A DNA stretch of 64,000 nucleotides, taken from the NCBI GenBank assembly GCA_030248065.1, contig JASAMV010008854.1:1-64000 (forward strand). Direction: 5' to 3'. Positions within the stretch are counted from its first letter, which is position 1; the number at the start of each line of letters is the position of its first letter. The position numbers and the translations under genes were made by a program. This document shows, one piece after another, positions 40,201 to 53,127 of this stretch. This stretch comes from Rhynchonema sp. JSB1_4 (lineage: Eukaryota; Nematoda; Chromadorea; Monhysterida; Xyalidae). A model generated the notes under the pieces. It ran no database searches. It was not told where the DNA came from and saw only the letters and a list, made by a program, of their open reading frames with translations.

Positions 40201-43200
40201 TACAGGAGCCAGCCGGTCGACCTGGCTTCCATGTCACATAGCAATAAATGTGCGCGATTTTTTGGGTGCTGCATGTTCCGGAGAGCAGCACTATGCGTCA
40301 CGGGCCTCAGCAAGATGGTCAAATTTGTTGGACACGCCATCAGACATGCATTGAACGGCAAGCAGCAAGCATCACTCACTCACGGAGCTCGGCCCTCAAG
40401 GGCCAGGGGTCTTCAAACGTCTTGGGCCCCTGCGTGCTCTGATGTTTCATGTGATACACATGTATTCACCGTACACGGCAACCCCAAAATCCGTGACGTC
40501 CCACAGCTGCCAAACACCACTTGGGTGCGTCTTAAACGGCTGGCTGTGATCACATAGCTTGATGCTAATAATAATCACCCCTCTGTGACACATGCGCGCT
40601 CTGGTCTCTCGAAAACCCTTGAGGTCATTAGACGTCCATTTATTTGGCTGGCACCAAAAATCGTGCGACGAAATTTGGATTTGCTGACTGGTATATAGTT
40701 CCAGGATCCAACGCGCGCTTCAACATGTTTGCATGCTCCAAAACGGTTATCTAAAACCAATGGGTCAAGTACAAATGGTGCACAAGAGGCCTCAAAATCA
40801 TACCGTACCCAAGAACGGGAGGTGAGAATTTCAATCATACCGCGAGCAAACGAGCGTATAAAATAATGGCGTTCGTTACGCACGCGCATGATGACAATAG
40901 CCATTGAGGGTGGGTGTACTACTACATTGCGTACACGTCTGGGTGTAGGCTCGGGTGGCGGCACACAAGCAACGACAAGCGGTGGCCGGACAATGACAAA
41001 CACAAGCAAGACCACAGCAAGAAAAAGAGCAGGCCAAAAGCCTTTTCACCCGCATCAGGCTTAGGCTAGTTTTGTGTTTGGGCTTAGGCTTAGGCTTAGG
41101 CCTATTCGTTTTTAGGTTCTGCTCTTTTGGACTCTGCTCTTTTTCACTTGCTCAAAGTGGTCTTGCTCAAATGTGCTTTGCTCAATTGCCCGTCCGCCGC
41201 ACACGCATGCAGCTGCGAGTCGTGACGAGTGTTGGGTGTACATTTTGAGGGCACCAGACGTTCATATGTAATCATTTTGGCGAAATCAAATCATGCAAGA
41301 ATCTCCTGATTTATCAAGAAAACATTTCGGCTGCTTCAAGACCGTAACGGGCCCAAATTTAAGTGAACCGACTGACAGACAGCTGATGATGTGATACCAT
41401 GGGGGAACCACAGTTGTTAATTTCAAGTCAGAAATGGCGCACACCACAAACAGGTTCCCGTTGCAACATTTTTCAGTTTCTTTCTTTATTCGCTAGATTG
41501 AAGTCTGGATTGCATTATGTTGCATTTTTCTTTCGTATTTGAACAGCGCCGCGCGAGAACCGCAATGCCAACGATTGACTTTGGCGCTTTTTCAAGTGCC
41601 GAATCGAAACTTTCTTATTCTTGCCGCAGTCGTGGTCGTTACGAACCCTTTGTGTAGAATGTGTCGGACGGAACCATTTTTTCATTGTCCTTCTTTTTTC
41701 TTTTTTCATTGTCAAGTTAGCACATAAATCATATGATTGATTTGAAGCGTGTCATCTTTTCTTTGTCGCACACATGTATGTCGGAAGGAATTTTTGGCGA
41801 ATTTGAGTTTTTTGAGTGAACACTTTCGTCGCTTAAAATGCTAAAAACCTGCCAAGTCCCATTGAATCAAAGAACCCACCCAATTCAGCTTACCACACCC
41901 CTCTCCCAATGTCCCAAAAATCTAATCCCCATCGTAACGCAATGCGACAGACACAACATCTGATTAACGCATAACGCCGAAGGTTGCGACGCAGAAAATT
42001 TCGTTTCCCTTTCCTACCTTGCTGGTTGTTGTGTCAATCTTACACCAAGGTGCAATATAATGCCACCAGAAACAGAGTTCACCTCTGTTTATGCATACGT
42101 GCAGATAAAATTGTCACCCACACACACATAAACACAGACAACAGGTACACTACGCGTGTTGAACGAACGCGTAAAATCCAAAAGTGGATATATACCGCCC
42201 AGAGTATGTAAATTGGGATGTACATTGCACTTTGTCAAGACGGCCAGACATTATTCGGCACCAGATCCAGCTATTTTGCACATATCTTGTTGGTTATTTA
42301 CGGTACCCAAATTCCTTCAAGCGTTCGTCAACATTTAGTTTAGACATACGAAAATCACGCCTTATAGACGCGAACGCCACTCATAAATATACATCGAAAA
42401 TCGACAGTGTTTTTATATTTGCCGATTTCTTAATTTAAACTGGACCAAAAAGTGCTATAAATTCAAATAAACACACCCAATCACAAGGCCAGCTTAACCA
42501 ATTCTTCACTGCTCTGTGTTTGTCAACCCCTTTCAGGCAATCTGACCAAATCTTACAATGAATGGCCACACCCAAGCAAAGCACCACCAGATTTAGCCGA
42601 TCGAAGAAAAAAAGTGAATCAATCAGCAATTTTAGCATTTGGGGGACACAAGACACCAAAAAAGAACACAACAGTAAATTCGATGATTCATTTTTTTGAA
42701 AATTGCACAACCTAAAAATGACACTTGCACAGAAAATACATCGGACGCTGTCAAAAAATTAAAAAAATAAAAATCTCCACAGCGCTACTTTCTGATCCCT
42801 TTCACAACCAGCCAGAAACGTGCATTTTATCAGGTCAACTCAACTCAAAACCTGACACTCACTCAACTCAACATTCGCATAAGGCAGGGCAGCTTGCTGT
42901 GTGTCTGGGGTCTGAGAGTGTCGTGGAAAATTGAATAAAAGTTGTTGCGCAAAACACATCGATGTCGCGACGTCAGGCAACAGGTGAGGCACGCACCCTC
43001 ACTTCAAACTGCCGAACAAAATTCAATGGGTGAACTCGATGTGAACGTGAAGACTGCCTGTTTTCTTATGTCTGGCCCACGAATTATTTGAAAGTGTGCG
43101 TATTTTGCGCGAATCTTCTTCAAACAATAAACATAACGCTATCATAATCACAAAACAGCGCACGCAGTTACATAGTGCCTATGAGCAAAACAACAACATT

Positions 43201-43294
43201 CCAGCGGCAAGACAAACGACGCAGATGACCAACCAGCATTTTTTACTTTTCCAGTACAAAAACCGACAAAAAAATCTGAAAGGTGTCAACGCAC
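37211..43294. other. Stretch without a gene that can be supported
   Basis: About 6 kb with scattered open frames but no recognised protein. Two are worth naming. A minus-strand exon-like segment at about 38128-38264 lies between a TTGCAG acceptor and a GTGAAT donor and has two open frames, one Ser-rich (SLYSISSSVQDYDGRLSQQS). A 146-codon minus-strand open frame at 40575-41015 matches nothing known to me. A TTAGGC run lies at 41082-41102. This span probably includes downstream exons or the 3' end of the long minus-strand gene at 43295-53127. Confidence 0.4.
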
Positions 43295-46200
43295 CTTTCG
43301 GGTATCCACTTCCATAAAAGGCCACCCTCGAGTTCGAATGCGACCTCATATCATAGTGCGACATCGATCCACCATTAGGCACCCTGGTGTGCTTCAGGGG
43401 TCGGTTCACTCCATTCGGGGGCACAACAGGGGCATCCGTGGTTGAGCTGGGCCTGGACCGCGACATGGCCTTGTCATTGGGTAAGGATTTGCTCGTACTG
43501 TTGCCTGAGTTGACAAGGCCGAACCACGATGAGCGCTTCGATCTGTGAAATGGTTGGGATTGTGTGTGGGTCGAGGGAACATGGTGTTGGTTTGTTCAGG
43601 TTGCATTGAAAAAACACTTGGTGTTTTGTAACTCCATCTACGGTGACCTTTCTGATCTACCTTATCGTTCGTGAAATCAGAGAAAACAGATTGACATTTA
43701 GAAAAAGTGCTAGAAACGTTACTGTGCGGTGCGTTATCCAACAAACAAACCAACGCGTCGAGACCAGAACAAAAACCCCAGAAAAACACAAAAACTGAAA
43801 CACTCACTTTTTATCCTTGTTCTTTTTGCCGTGTTTTGTGTTCGCTTCAGGCACCGTCACTGTTGGTTCACCGTTTGTGATCGCACCTAAAAGAGAAAAC
43901 AAATATTTTCCCACTACAGGTTTCGAACACGCACCCTTTCGCGCGTTAGCCCAAAGCACGTACCTGTCGACCACATATTGTTGTTGTCGAAACACCTTGT
44001 CGACGCAAAGCTGCTGCTTCCGTTAACCGGCAATGTTGTGTTGATGTGCGATGATGTTTCAGCGTCCGTTGCAAATTGTGACGTGGTCCGAGATCTTCTG
44101 AAAAAAATTTGAAAACTTAGAAAAACGGGTAATAAATAAATTCTTGTTTTATCATCATCGTAATCATCACCAACAGAACAGCAGAAGCGCAAACGGGCGG
44201 CGCCAGTAGCCTCTTCTGAAGAATGCTTCTAAACTGCGCTATTTATTATTGCACTGCCTGGGATTTGGAAACAAACAAGCAAACATGTGCTGTAAGCTCC
44301 GACAACGCCAGGTGAAGCACAAACACAAGACATGGCCGGCTAATGCATTTGGGTTCGGCAGATATGGAGAAAGAGAATTAACAAAAACTAGCAGACGTGA
44401 CAAATGGTTCAACCTTCAGTCTCTCAATCACCCCGCAGTTTCTTCATTTAGTCTACAACGTCTCGCAAAGAAAGAACAAGGCAGGAAGTGTGAAAAAACC
44501 TTATCAAACGAACATGTTCGTCATTGAACGAGAAGAAAACAGCCAGCTTTGCAAAGTTGCGCGGGAACCGGAGAAAGAGAACTCAAGTAGTTCCAGAAAA
44601 TTGGACCACTTTTCTTGGTCACCGCAAACTTAAGATAATAAAACGCCGTTGAAAATAGCCGCATCAGCTGAATTACAAATGACCTGGACGGAGAGCGACA
44701 AAAATACATTCCATTGCAAAAAAATAACGCATATTATCACACACAACCACATTACAGTTAATACGCAAGCGGCCAAATGTACCTAGTCAGGAAAAGGGGC
44801 ATGCGGCAGCAAGCACTACATACATTCATTTCAAAGAACATTAGCCACTGGCGGAGAGCGTGACCAACCACGGCCACAGTACAAATTTTTGAGCGCAACC
44901 CCAAAGGTTGATGGCTAAAAAACTAAGGATACCTGATAAACTCACGTCCACGGCATTTATGGTCACACCATACACACGCGGCATACCCGGTCTTAATCCC
45001 TCCAACAAAGGGTTCGCTTAGAACAAAATGGCATTGGAACCTGGTGCCGGTTCTCATGACTGGATACCTCTGACATTATCAGGAGAAATGAAGAACCCAG
45101 ACGGCACTGCATGGCGAAAATTGCAAGGACCTCGAAAAAAAGTACCTCGGCCAATGCCAGCCGGTGAACACAGCAAGCAGCTATGTAGGTAAGCTGGACA
45201 GGAGAAAATACAGAGGCACACATAAACAAAAAAACACAAAACGACTATCTGGTGCTATAGACATATTAAATAAGGTGCTTCATAGCAGGCATGGGTAGGT
45301 ACCGCACAACAAACAATGGGAACTAATCCCGGATTAAGACCTTCAGGACTCAATAATTTCACTCAGGCGGCAATACATAAAAGCTTCAGTCGACTGAATA
45401 TACTGCGGCGCTAAAAATGCACTCGGAATTCAATGTGGTTCCAAAGGGATATCCAGTATCCACAACACAACCTAGAATTGGTCAACGGTGCAATAAATGA
45501 CACTATTTAGGTACCGTGTTTGAGGCATCAATACATACGCTCAGCTTAGATATATCCAAATATTTTGCACTTTTCACGTCCAGATAAGCATCATTAACGT
45601 ACAGTACCGGGTGCAATTCCAGGCTGAAAGTTGAAGTCGCGTGCACGCGCGTGCGAAACAGTGCGAAGTATAGGCAAAGTCGAAGTAACTTCGCGTGCAC
45701 GCGCGTGCACGCGAAGTTTTGCGCGTGCGCTGGCGTGCGCTGCCTATGTTTTAGCACTAGGAAGTCGCGTGCACGCGCGTGCACGCGACTTCGATTTTCA
45801 GCCTAGAATTGCACCGGGAACTGTAGATGATTTTCACCACGGATGAAATATTGTGGGTCCCACTCTGGTCACGCAAGCCTCATATTTGTGATGTTGGTAA
45901 AATGGTTCGTTTAACCTGACAAGCAATTTCGGACAAAATAAAGGCCCATTCATCGAGCTTAGATTGATTACCTTCATAGTGACATACCTCACAACCACCA
46001 GCTAGAGAATAAAACAAAACAAGATATCATCAATTTATATTAACATTTTATGAGTGTGCTTGCCGGATTTGATGTGACCTGTTTATTGCCATTTCACAAG
46101 AACACAATGGTGTGCTGTACTTGATTACATCTATTACTCGAGTCAAAACTACTGAACCGTGTTGAAGCCTGAAGCTCTGAATTGACGATATGACCAAAGC

Positions 46201-49200
46201 AAATGTCGGGCTCAGAGGGCATATTGGGATCAGTCCATATTGTCAACAGTCCAGAACAGATGGTGGGTTGGTTTATTTGTCGTTTGACGAGGACGAGGAT
46301 TAATGCATAATTTTCAGTTCTGTTAACATGTCCTGTGATCTGTCCTGATGTCCGTGACCTTTCTCTCTCCTTGGCGCTTTTTGTAGCTTTTACTTGCTGT
46401 GGTTTTGTTATAACCAGTGTTGTAACTATTTTCATTTCCGTAATTGTCCCACCCGGTCTTGTAACTGTGCTTCTATCACTAATTTACGTGCATGGTTTTA
46501 TGCGTCACTGAGAGCAATAAACCAAACCAACCAAAGCAAATGCGAACGGATTAATTACGTCAATCACATGAACACTAAAAAAATGTTCAAGTCATTTGTC
46601 AACAACAACCAATAATAGACAGCCAGGTGCATCGACACCAACGTCGCTAAAATGTCAGTCACCCAACAAGAACATGAAGCAAACATCAAAACAAATAACG
46701 GCTGTTTTCTGTTCGCTAGTGCCCATATACTGTATGTACTGCCAGCGTGCGAAGGGAGTATGAAAGATGCCAAGCTCTGCTGGGCGGCCAGGTGCTATAA
46801 ACCAGTTGTTGACTCTGACTGGAACTGTGGAAACAAATGCCAGCTAGGTTCTCAAGACACGCACGTGCAAGGTAAAAAGCCGAAATCGGAGCACTAAAGT
46901 TCAAGTACGAAAACAAATGCCTCTCGGTTGGAAAACACTGGGCTGGGCAGTTCAACAGTACGAGAATTTATTCGGTACACCGAATAACCGTCAAAGAAAC
47001 AAGAAACACATGGTAATAATATCACAATGGTCAAAACAGACACTTGGTCTTTCACCGCGTGATTGTGACTTCAATACAAATGAGAGCAGCAACCAGCTAA
47101 ATGAATAAACTTTCCAGTTTAGCGTTGCAAATACGGCGTGGTTGTTCGCTGAAGGCTGAACTGAAACAAAAATCGAGAAAGTGCAAAGGATAACAAACAT
47201 GAAAACAAAGACTACCAAAAAATATCAGAATCATCACAATGGTCAAAACAGACACTTGGTCTTTCACCGCGTGATTGTGACTTCAATACAAATGAGAGCA
47301 GCAACCAGCTAAATGAATAAACTTTCCAGTTTAGCGTTGCAAATACGGCGTGGTTGTTCGCTGAAGGCTGAACTGAAACAAAAATCGAGAAAGTGCAAAG
47401 GATAACAAACATGAAAACAAAGACTACCAAAAAATATCAGAATCAGAGATAAAAAAATTAGAAACAACCTACAAAAAAACGCATCAAAAAAAGCAAACGC
47501 AATGTCATGAAGAAAATGAAATGGCAGTTACAGTAGGTGTTACAGAAATGAACTAAACATGCGCTCTCACACACCGCCAACATAAAGTGCGACATGGACC
47601 GGAAGCCGGCGTGAAGCGTTAAAATGAGTCAATTTGAAGGACGCTGGTTTGGTATGCATGTGAAAAGCGGTGGTATTTTTCAGCCAAATGCCCTGTCTGA
47701 CAGAAAGCACCTTCGCACCAGGCAGGCCAGCATGAAAAGGCCAGAATGTTAAGGACAGACTTGGCATGACGAAAGTCAAAAACACCTTTTTTGTAATTTT
47801 CCACACCCAAACCAATCTGCATGTCAAGAGCTCGGTGAGGCGAAAATACAAAAAAACTGATATCCATTCCATTACCCGCTAAAAATTGGCAATCCAAGAA
47901 CGAATGTGGGTGGCAATTGAGACTGAGAGAGAGAGGCTGTAAAAGACAGTTCCTTTGATAATCATAATCAAAAAATAGCAACTTGTGTAATGTGACTAAC
48001 TGCAAATGACAACACACCTTTGCAACTGATCAAGCTGGCAGCCTACAACTCGAAAACAACTTCGTGTGACTTCAGGTTTCAGAGCTAAACTTCTGCTCAA
48101 AGAAACCACAATTATTCCACGACATTCACGCATTACTGACACGATGACAACGGTATGAATACGAGTCGTACTTTGCTATTGCTTATCACATGACAACACA
48201 CATAGAACTTGGTATAGTTGGATGTGCGGTTGAAGAAAGTTAATTAATCCACAATATGCTCACATTTCTAACCACAGATGTCGTGCTGCAACTTTGACCC
48301 TGCCCTTGCGTGTCAGACAGTTATTCTGTTCGAGCTTAGTTTGCGATAGTCACTTCTCGGGTCTGCCGTTGAGCTCGTTCTACGGACCACCAGAATCAAA
48401 AGCATACTAAATTTTTCGATTTCAAGGCAATTATGCAAACATCGGCTTGACATGACATTTTTACAAAGTACCATAAACCGGATTGCGACCTAAACTGATT
48501 CTGAATAAAAAATGATATGCAAATTCAACGGCTTACGGGATAACTTTTTGAGCGCCTGCTGTAAAACTTCCGCGTCCGAAACGAAGAAAATATAGCGATG
48601 GCGACCCCCAATAAAATCTGCACGTTAAGAAACAGCAGTTCCAAGTTACGTCCCGAATACGAAATGAGGTCATGAGTGCATAAATAAGTGCCAGGCCAGG
48701 CAGCATATCAGAAAAGTATAATATTGCCATAAGGCTTCCAGCGCGGTGCCTGGAAAGTGACAGATAAGAATAAGAAAGCTGAGCGCTCAACGAAAGCAAC
48801 CAGCAAAACACACAGCAAACACTGACGATGATTGTATTTATACTGGATGCACATGGCTGATTGTCGGGTACCAGCAGATTTCAAGCGGTTTGAGCAGTAG
48901 GTGCTACTGCTAAACAGACATTAATTGGTACCACTAAATTTGGAGATCGGATGCGGAACAGACCTGCTTGGTCACGCGACTGAGAGTAGGTCGCAGTTTT
49001 TAGACAGCTAATGAGCAACTTTTGCTGTTTCTGACCAAAAAACTCACGTAATTAAGGTAAGACCTCACCAAGGTCGATAGCGGACCATAAAGACACCTGG
49101 AGCGAAAAAAAGCGTCAAACCTGGACCCACAAACAACGAGAACTAGCCAAATGCAGTAGTCAGTCACTCATGGCAAATGCTAGGTGGCAGGCAAGCAGCT

Positions 49201-52200
49201 GCACGTGTGACTCAAACCGGCGGGAACCATCGAAGCAAAAAAGCACTGCTTCTGCATGTAGACAGAGACACGCTAGGGCACTTAGCAATGAATGAATGGC
49301 AATGGCATTAGTATAATACTGGGTACTGTCTTCAGGTTCCAGTCCAGAACGGATAATTGTGATCACTTCATGACAACATTTATATCCTGCTGCTGCTCTT
49401 CTTGTGAAAATGAGCTCCGATGAAAAAACGGAATAGTTCACACAACAAACTGTACAAATATTAACCCCACCCCAAGAGACTACACCAGCTACTACACATT
49501 GCAATCCTCGCGCACAACCCAATAACGTGAAAGCCTCATCAAGCGCAATGTTTTTTCCCATCATGATCATCAAAAGACTCAAAAGGACACATCAAAAAAA
49601 ATGAGAACAAGTAAGAAAAGCAGAAGACACAAGGATACTGCGTACTGAGATGGGAAGAGGGCATGTGAATTATAAGCTGGATGTTTGACTACACCAAACC
49701 ACACAAGCACAATATATCATGTTTTATAAGATTAGGGACAGTTTATTGGGTAAATTATCAAAATCGACGTTCCAAGAAACCACCCAGTACTCCATAATTC
49801 AATTTTTGCGCAAAACCAAACTTTCACTCAGTGGCTCGCATTACGCACGCGGACAGAACACTAAACAAGAACCAGGCAGGCCAGGCCAGTAAATGAGAAA
49901 AACTGGTCACGGAGACCGAACGGAGGACACATAAGCATGAAATCTGGCAAAAATGAGCATAATGGGCGCGTCTGGTCTGGTATCTTGGGTCCTTCATGCA
50001 CTTTGGCAAGCACTTTATTTTCTGAAGTCGGGATCGTTAAATTCACCAGACACGCCAAGTACAAGGAACATGCGCAAACCAGTGCAAGCATCAGAAGCAA
50101 ATAATAATCAACAACAAAAACACTATCGGGGCTCTGTGAGGAAGCTAGGTGCGCACGCACTCCCATTTAACGCTGCGCAATATTCCACTCGCTACATTAT
50201 CCAGATATGACTGCTTGTTTATAAAGCATAAAGGATTGACAACAAGCACAGAACCGGAGCACAATCAAGCGTGCATACGCATGAAGATGAGCAGCAAATC
50301 AACATTTAGCGCTTTAAATTTCGCAAAAGCACCAAAGCCAGCAAAATTCCACACAACCACGGCGCCTGCGATTAGTATGCCAGCATAGCCACCAAAGATG
50401 CAGCGAAAAACACACGTCGTTCACAAACCCGCGGTAATCAGATGAGGAAAGGAGCTTCAAAGAGAAAGCTTTGTCGCAGCGAAAAGAAGAGAGATGAAAA
50501 AAACAAGGTTGACCGCTTGGGCCACCCTTCAGTGTGTATGTGTGTGTCAGAAACGTCCAAGCTCAACAAATCCTCACCTCATAATCACATTGTCAGAGTG
50601 ATTGTTGTGGCTGTAGTTATGTACATGCTGCGAAACATCAGCTGACTTTAGGGGCTCAGAGTGCAACACGTCCGATTCGTGCGTTGTTTCGTAAAGTATT
50701 CCACTTTCGGCCAATCGTTCAGCCAACTGGGACATACTCTCGCTGAGAGTCGATGTGCTACAATAATAACGGCAATTTTGATTTTTTCTTCCTCACCGAT
50801 CTTGTTTGAAATTTAAGAAATTTTCATAAAACTAGCGTCGGGAAAGCTCATCACTGATGAGCAATAATTTTTGAACGTACGGAAAGGTAAGTCGACGTTG
50901 AGAGCCTTAACCATGTTTGTGCAATTTGTACAATTTTATGATATTTTATTAACCTGTGAGCTCGATGCGGTGCGATCAACGCTGGTTGAGTTTCGAAGTG
51001 TCGATTTCGCCGAGAACTTGTGGGAACCTGAGAATGAATAAAATCAATTTCATAGATTTTCGTGCGCCACTTTCGCGTCGGGATTCTCAAAGTTCAAAAA
51101 ATCGATTTTAGCTTGTTTGAGAAAAACGAGAAAACTGAAAACAACTGACTGTCAGACACAAAAACTGGCAGACATCAAAAGCAAGTGAGGAACGAACCTA
51201 CCCACCCAAGGATCTTTTAACCAAGTTTACCAGCTTTTTCGCTGCCAAGTTTTTTGAAAAGCTGGAGTTTTCATTAGGGTTCGAGGTCGGGGGGGGGGGG
51301 GGGGTACCCGACACCCGACATCTGAAAATACCCGACACCCGACATTTGAGAAAAAAAGCCGACACCCGACAGTTCCAAAAAACCCGACACCCGACATCTA
51401 GTTTTTGGAAAAAACCCGACACCCGACACCTGTTTTTGGACCAGAAACAGGCAACTTTTTGCTCCTTCGCACTATTAGTGCAATTTTTGGGATCAAGTGA
51501 CTGAATTCAAGTATTTTCACACAAAATAAACACCAAAATGACACATTCTGCGTCTTCGGAAACATTTGGTTCGAAGAAAATTTTCTCTCAAAATTCTTTT
51601 CTCGGCAAAACTGATGTTTTGAACCGTAAGTGTCGGGTGTCGGCTGTCGGGTCCCAAAAAACCCGACACCTGGAGGCACCCGCCACCCGCCACCTACACT
51701 TTTTTGGCACCCGACACCCGACATCTCTTTAACCCAGTGTTGGAGGTACTCTGGAGGGGGGATACCTACTGTACCGCGCTCAGAGAGGGGGGATACCTAC
51801 TGTACCAGAGCCGATGGCCTGGGGGGTTATGTACCTAGGGGGGGGGGTTTGGGGGGGGGGTTGGGGGGGGTTAGGTTTTGGGGTGAAAATTTTTAATGTG
51901 TTTATTATGTGTGGAATCGTGTGAAAACGTAGTATTTGCGCGCGTAGCGCGCGAATTTGGGGTAATTTGAGGTAAAAACCACTGATTTTACACTAATCTT
52001 GGCCATTTTGGTCAAAAATTGGCACTTTTGAGGCAAAATCGGGGGGGGGGGGGGGGAACCTACTGTACCGGGGTGAAAATCGGGGGGATACCTACTGTCA
52101 GTGTAGTTCCTGGTCCGGCGCGGCGGTTAGTGTACCTACCCCTTTTTTCCGTGAGGCGGTTAGTGTACCTCCCGGGGGGGGGGACAGGGGGGGGGAAGAC

Positions 52201-53127
52201 CCAAAATCAGGAAAAAGTCACTTTTTGAGGTAGAAAATTTGACCTATTTTTACCCCTTTTTTGGAAAAAATTCTTCAGAACAAGGGTATTTTGGCGACTT
52301 TTGAGAACATTGACCTAAAAATCACACATTTTAGGCCTAAAAATGCCCATTTTAGGCCTAAAAATGGCCATTTTAGGCAAAAGTTGAGGCGGTTAGTGTA
52401 CCTGACGCGGCGGTTAGTGTACTAGTGTACCTTGGTCGCGGCGGTTAGTGTACCTTAGGGGGGGGGGACCCCCCCTCCCCCCCCCAGGAACTACACTGCC
52501 TACTGTACCATGCCAAACATCGGGGGGGATACCTACTGTACCAGGCGAGGGGGATACCTACTGTACTGGGGGGGCTACCCCAAACCCCCACCCTCCACTT
52601 CCAACACTTCTCTAACCCTAGTTTTCATGGAGCTTCGATTTCAAATCAGGCTTGAAATCAATTTGAAATGAAAGCAAACAAACCCGTTGGTTGCATTTCA
52701 CAGGGCTACGCGAGCTGTGGTGGGGCCCAATTTTCATATTTGGCCCAAAGCTAGTAGCAAATAGACATTTCAGAAGAAATGGGCCACGAAAATTTGCATT
52801 CACATGGAGCTTCTTGCCGCAAGAAGCTCCATGTGAATGCAGCCTATTTTGAACAAAATAAGCCCTGAACGTACCGAATGGCTGGTGTTGTCGATCGCAG
52901 CCAGAAAGTCGAACATTTGTTTGCTGTCGCAATCAGGCACGACGTGCTGACCATTCTGATGCTCAAATTCATCCTGAAAGCAGAACGATAAATCAGAAAC
53001 CAACCAGCAACATTTGAAGAAAACAAACCAAATTGTTTCTTGTATTTACCGCGGTCGACAGCCGTGTTTCGATGTTGTGCGATTGAGTTGAACGGAGAGA
53101 GTTCAGCTTCTTGCGAATTCGCTTCAT
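43295..53127 (-). CDS. Long unrecognised protein rich in Ser and basic residues (10 exons, 3' end not found)
   Basis: Exons in order: 53127-53050 (MKRIRKKLNSLRSTQ), 52973-52875 (DEFEHQNGQHVVPD), 51027-50954, 50757-50625 (LSESMSQLAERLAESGILYE), 49096-49069, 48617-48537 (GGRHRYIFFVSDAEVLQQAL), 46824-46740, 44097-43964, 43886-43808 (KHGKKNKDKK) and 43542-43295 (KRSSWFGLVNSGN). All nine junctions have consensus-like sites and agreeing phases. The last exon ends in phase 1 at a GTGCGT donor, so the gene continues to lower coordinates. The RHRYIFFVSDAEVLQQAL piece looks like the last strand and helix of a PH-type fold. The tail is low-complexity and Ser/Lys/Arg-rich, as in cytoskeletal or signalling scaffolds. 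I do not recognise the family. The 46.8 kb and 51.0 kb exons are the least certain. Confidence 0.5.
45602..45823. mobile_element. hAT-like miniature element with CG-alternating inverted repeats
   Basis: 222 bp. Ends CAGTACCGGGTGCAATTCC and GAATTGCACCGGGAACTG. Next to them lie GTCGCGTGCACGCG blocks, present three times in both orientations. No flanking 8-bp duplication is visible, so the insertion is old or the ends are trimmed. It sits in a large intron of the minus-strand gene. Confidence 0.7.
46301..46413. repeat. Short dispersed element, copy 2 (other end kept)
   Basis: Shares its core with 2032-2112 and ends with TTGCTGTGGTTTTGTTATAA, the inverse of the end seen at 2012. Confidence 0.45.
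47021..47444. repeat. Perfect 212-bp tandem duplication
   Basis: 47021-47232 is repeated as 47233-47444. I find no difference between the copies by eye. Unit starts ATCACAATGGTC and ends AATATCAGAATC. It lies in an intron of the minus-strand gene. Perfect identity means a very recent duplication or an assembly artefact. Confidence 0.9.
51290..51734. repeat. CCCGACACCCGACA word array around a unique core
   Basis: ACCCGACACCCGACAT words lie at 51304-51435 and, in both orientations, at 51625-51725, around a core with AACACCAAAATGACACATTC. The layout resembles the miniature elements nearby, but the terminal inverted repeat is not clear (GGGTTCGAGGTCGGG on the left). A short related piece occurs at 59095. 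Confidence 0.55.
51735..52609. mobile_element. hAT-like element, CAGTGTTGGAGG family, hosting one insertion
   Basis: Left end CAGTGTTGGAGG, right end TTCCAACACTT. Flanks CTTTAACC and CTCTAACC match at 7 of 8. Words are GGATACCTACTGTACC. It hosts 52099-52498, inserted in one of its words. The core includes CGTGTGAAAACGTAGTATTT, shared with 6780 and 8520. Confidence 0.8.
52099..52498. mobile_element. hAT-like element, CAGTGTAGTTCCTGG family, GGTTAGTGTACC word type
   Basis: 400 bp, ends CAGTGTAGTTCCTGG and CCAGGAACTACACTG, flanked by the perfect duplication CCTACTGT (52091-52098 and 52499-52506). Words are GCGGCGGTTAGTGTACC, a third word type for this terminal repeat. Confidence 0.93.
52795..52841. 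repeat. Perfect 23-bp-arm palindrome, one-base centre
   Basis: 52795-52817 and 52819-52841 are exact inverted copies (GGAGCTTCTTGC / GCAAGAAGCTCC at the centre) with one base between. It lies in an intron, about 30 bases downstream of the exon at 52973-52875 in gene direction. A hairpin with no loop is unlike a microRNA precursor. Confidence 0.85.

Noticed and set aside
52795..52841. MicroRNA precursor
   Set aside because: Arms are exactly complementary with a one-base centre; a precursor needs a loop and mismatches.
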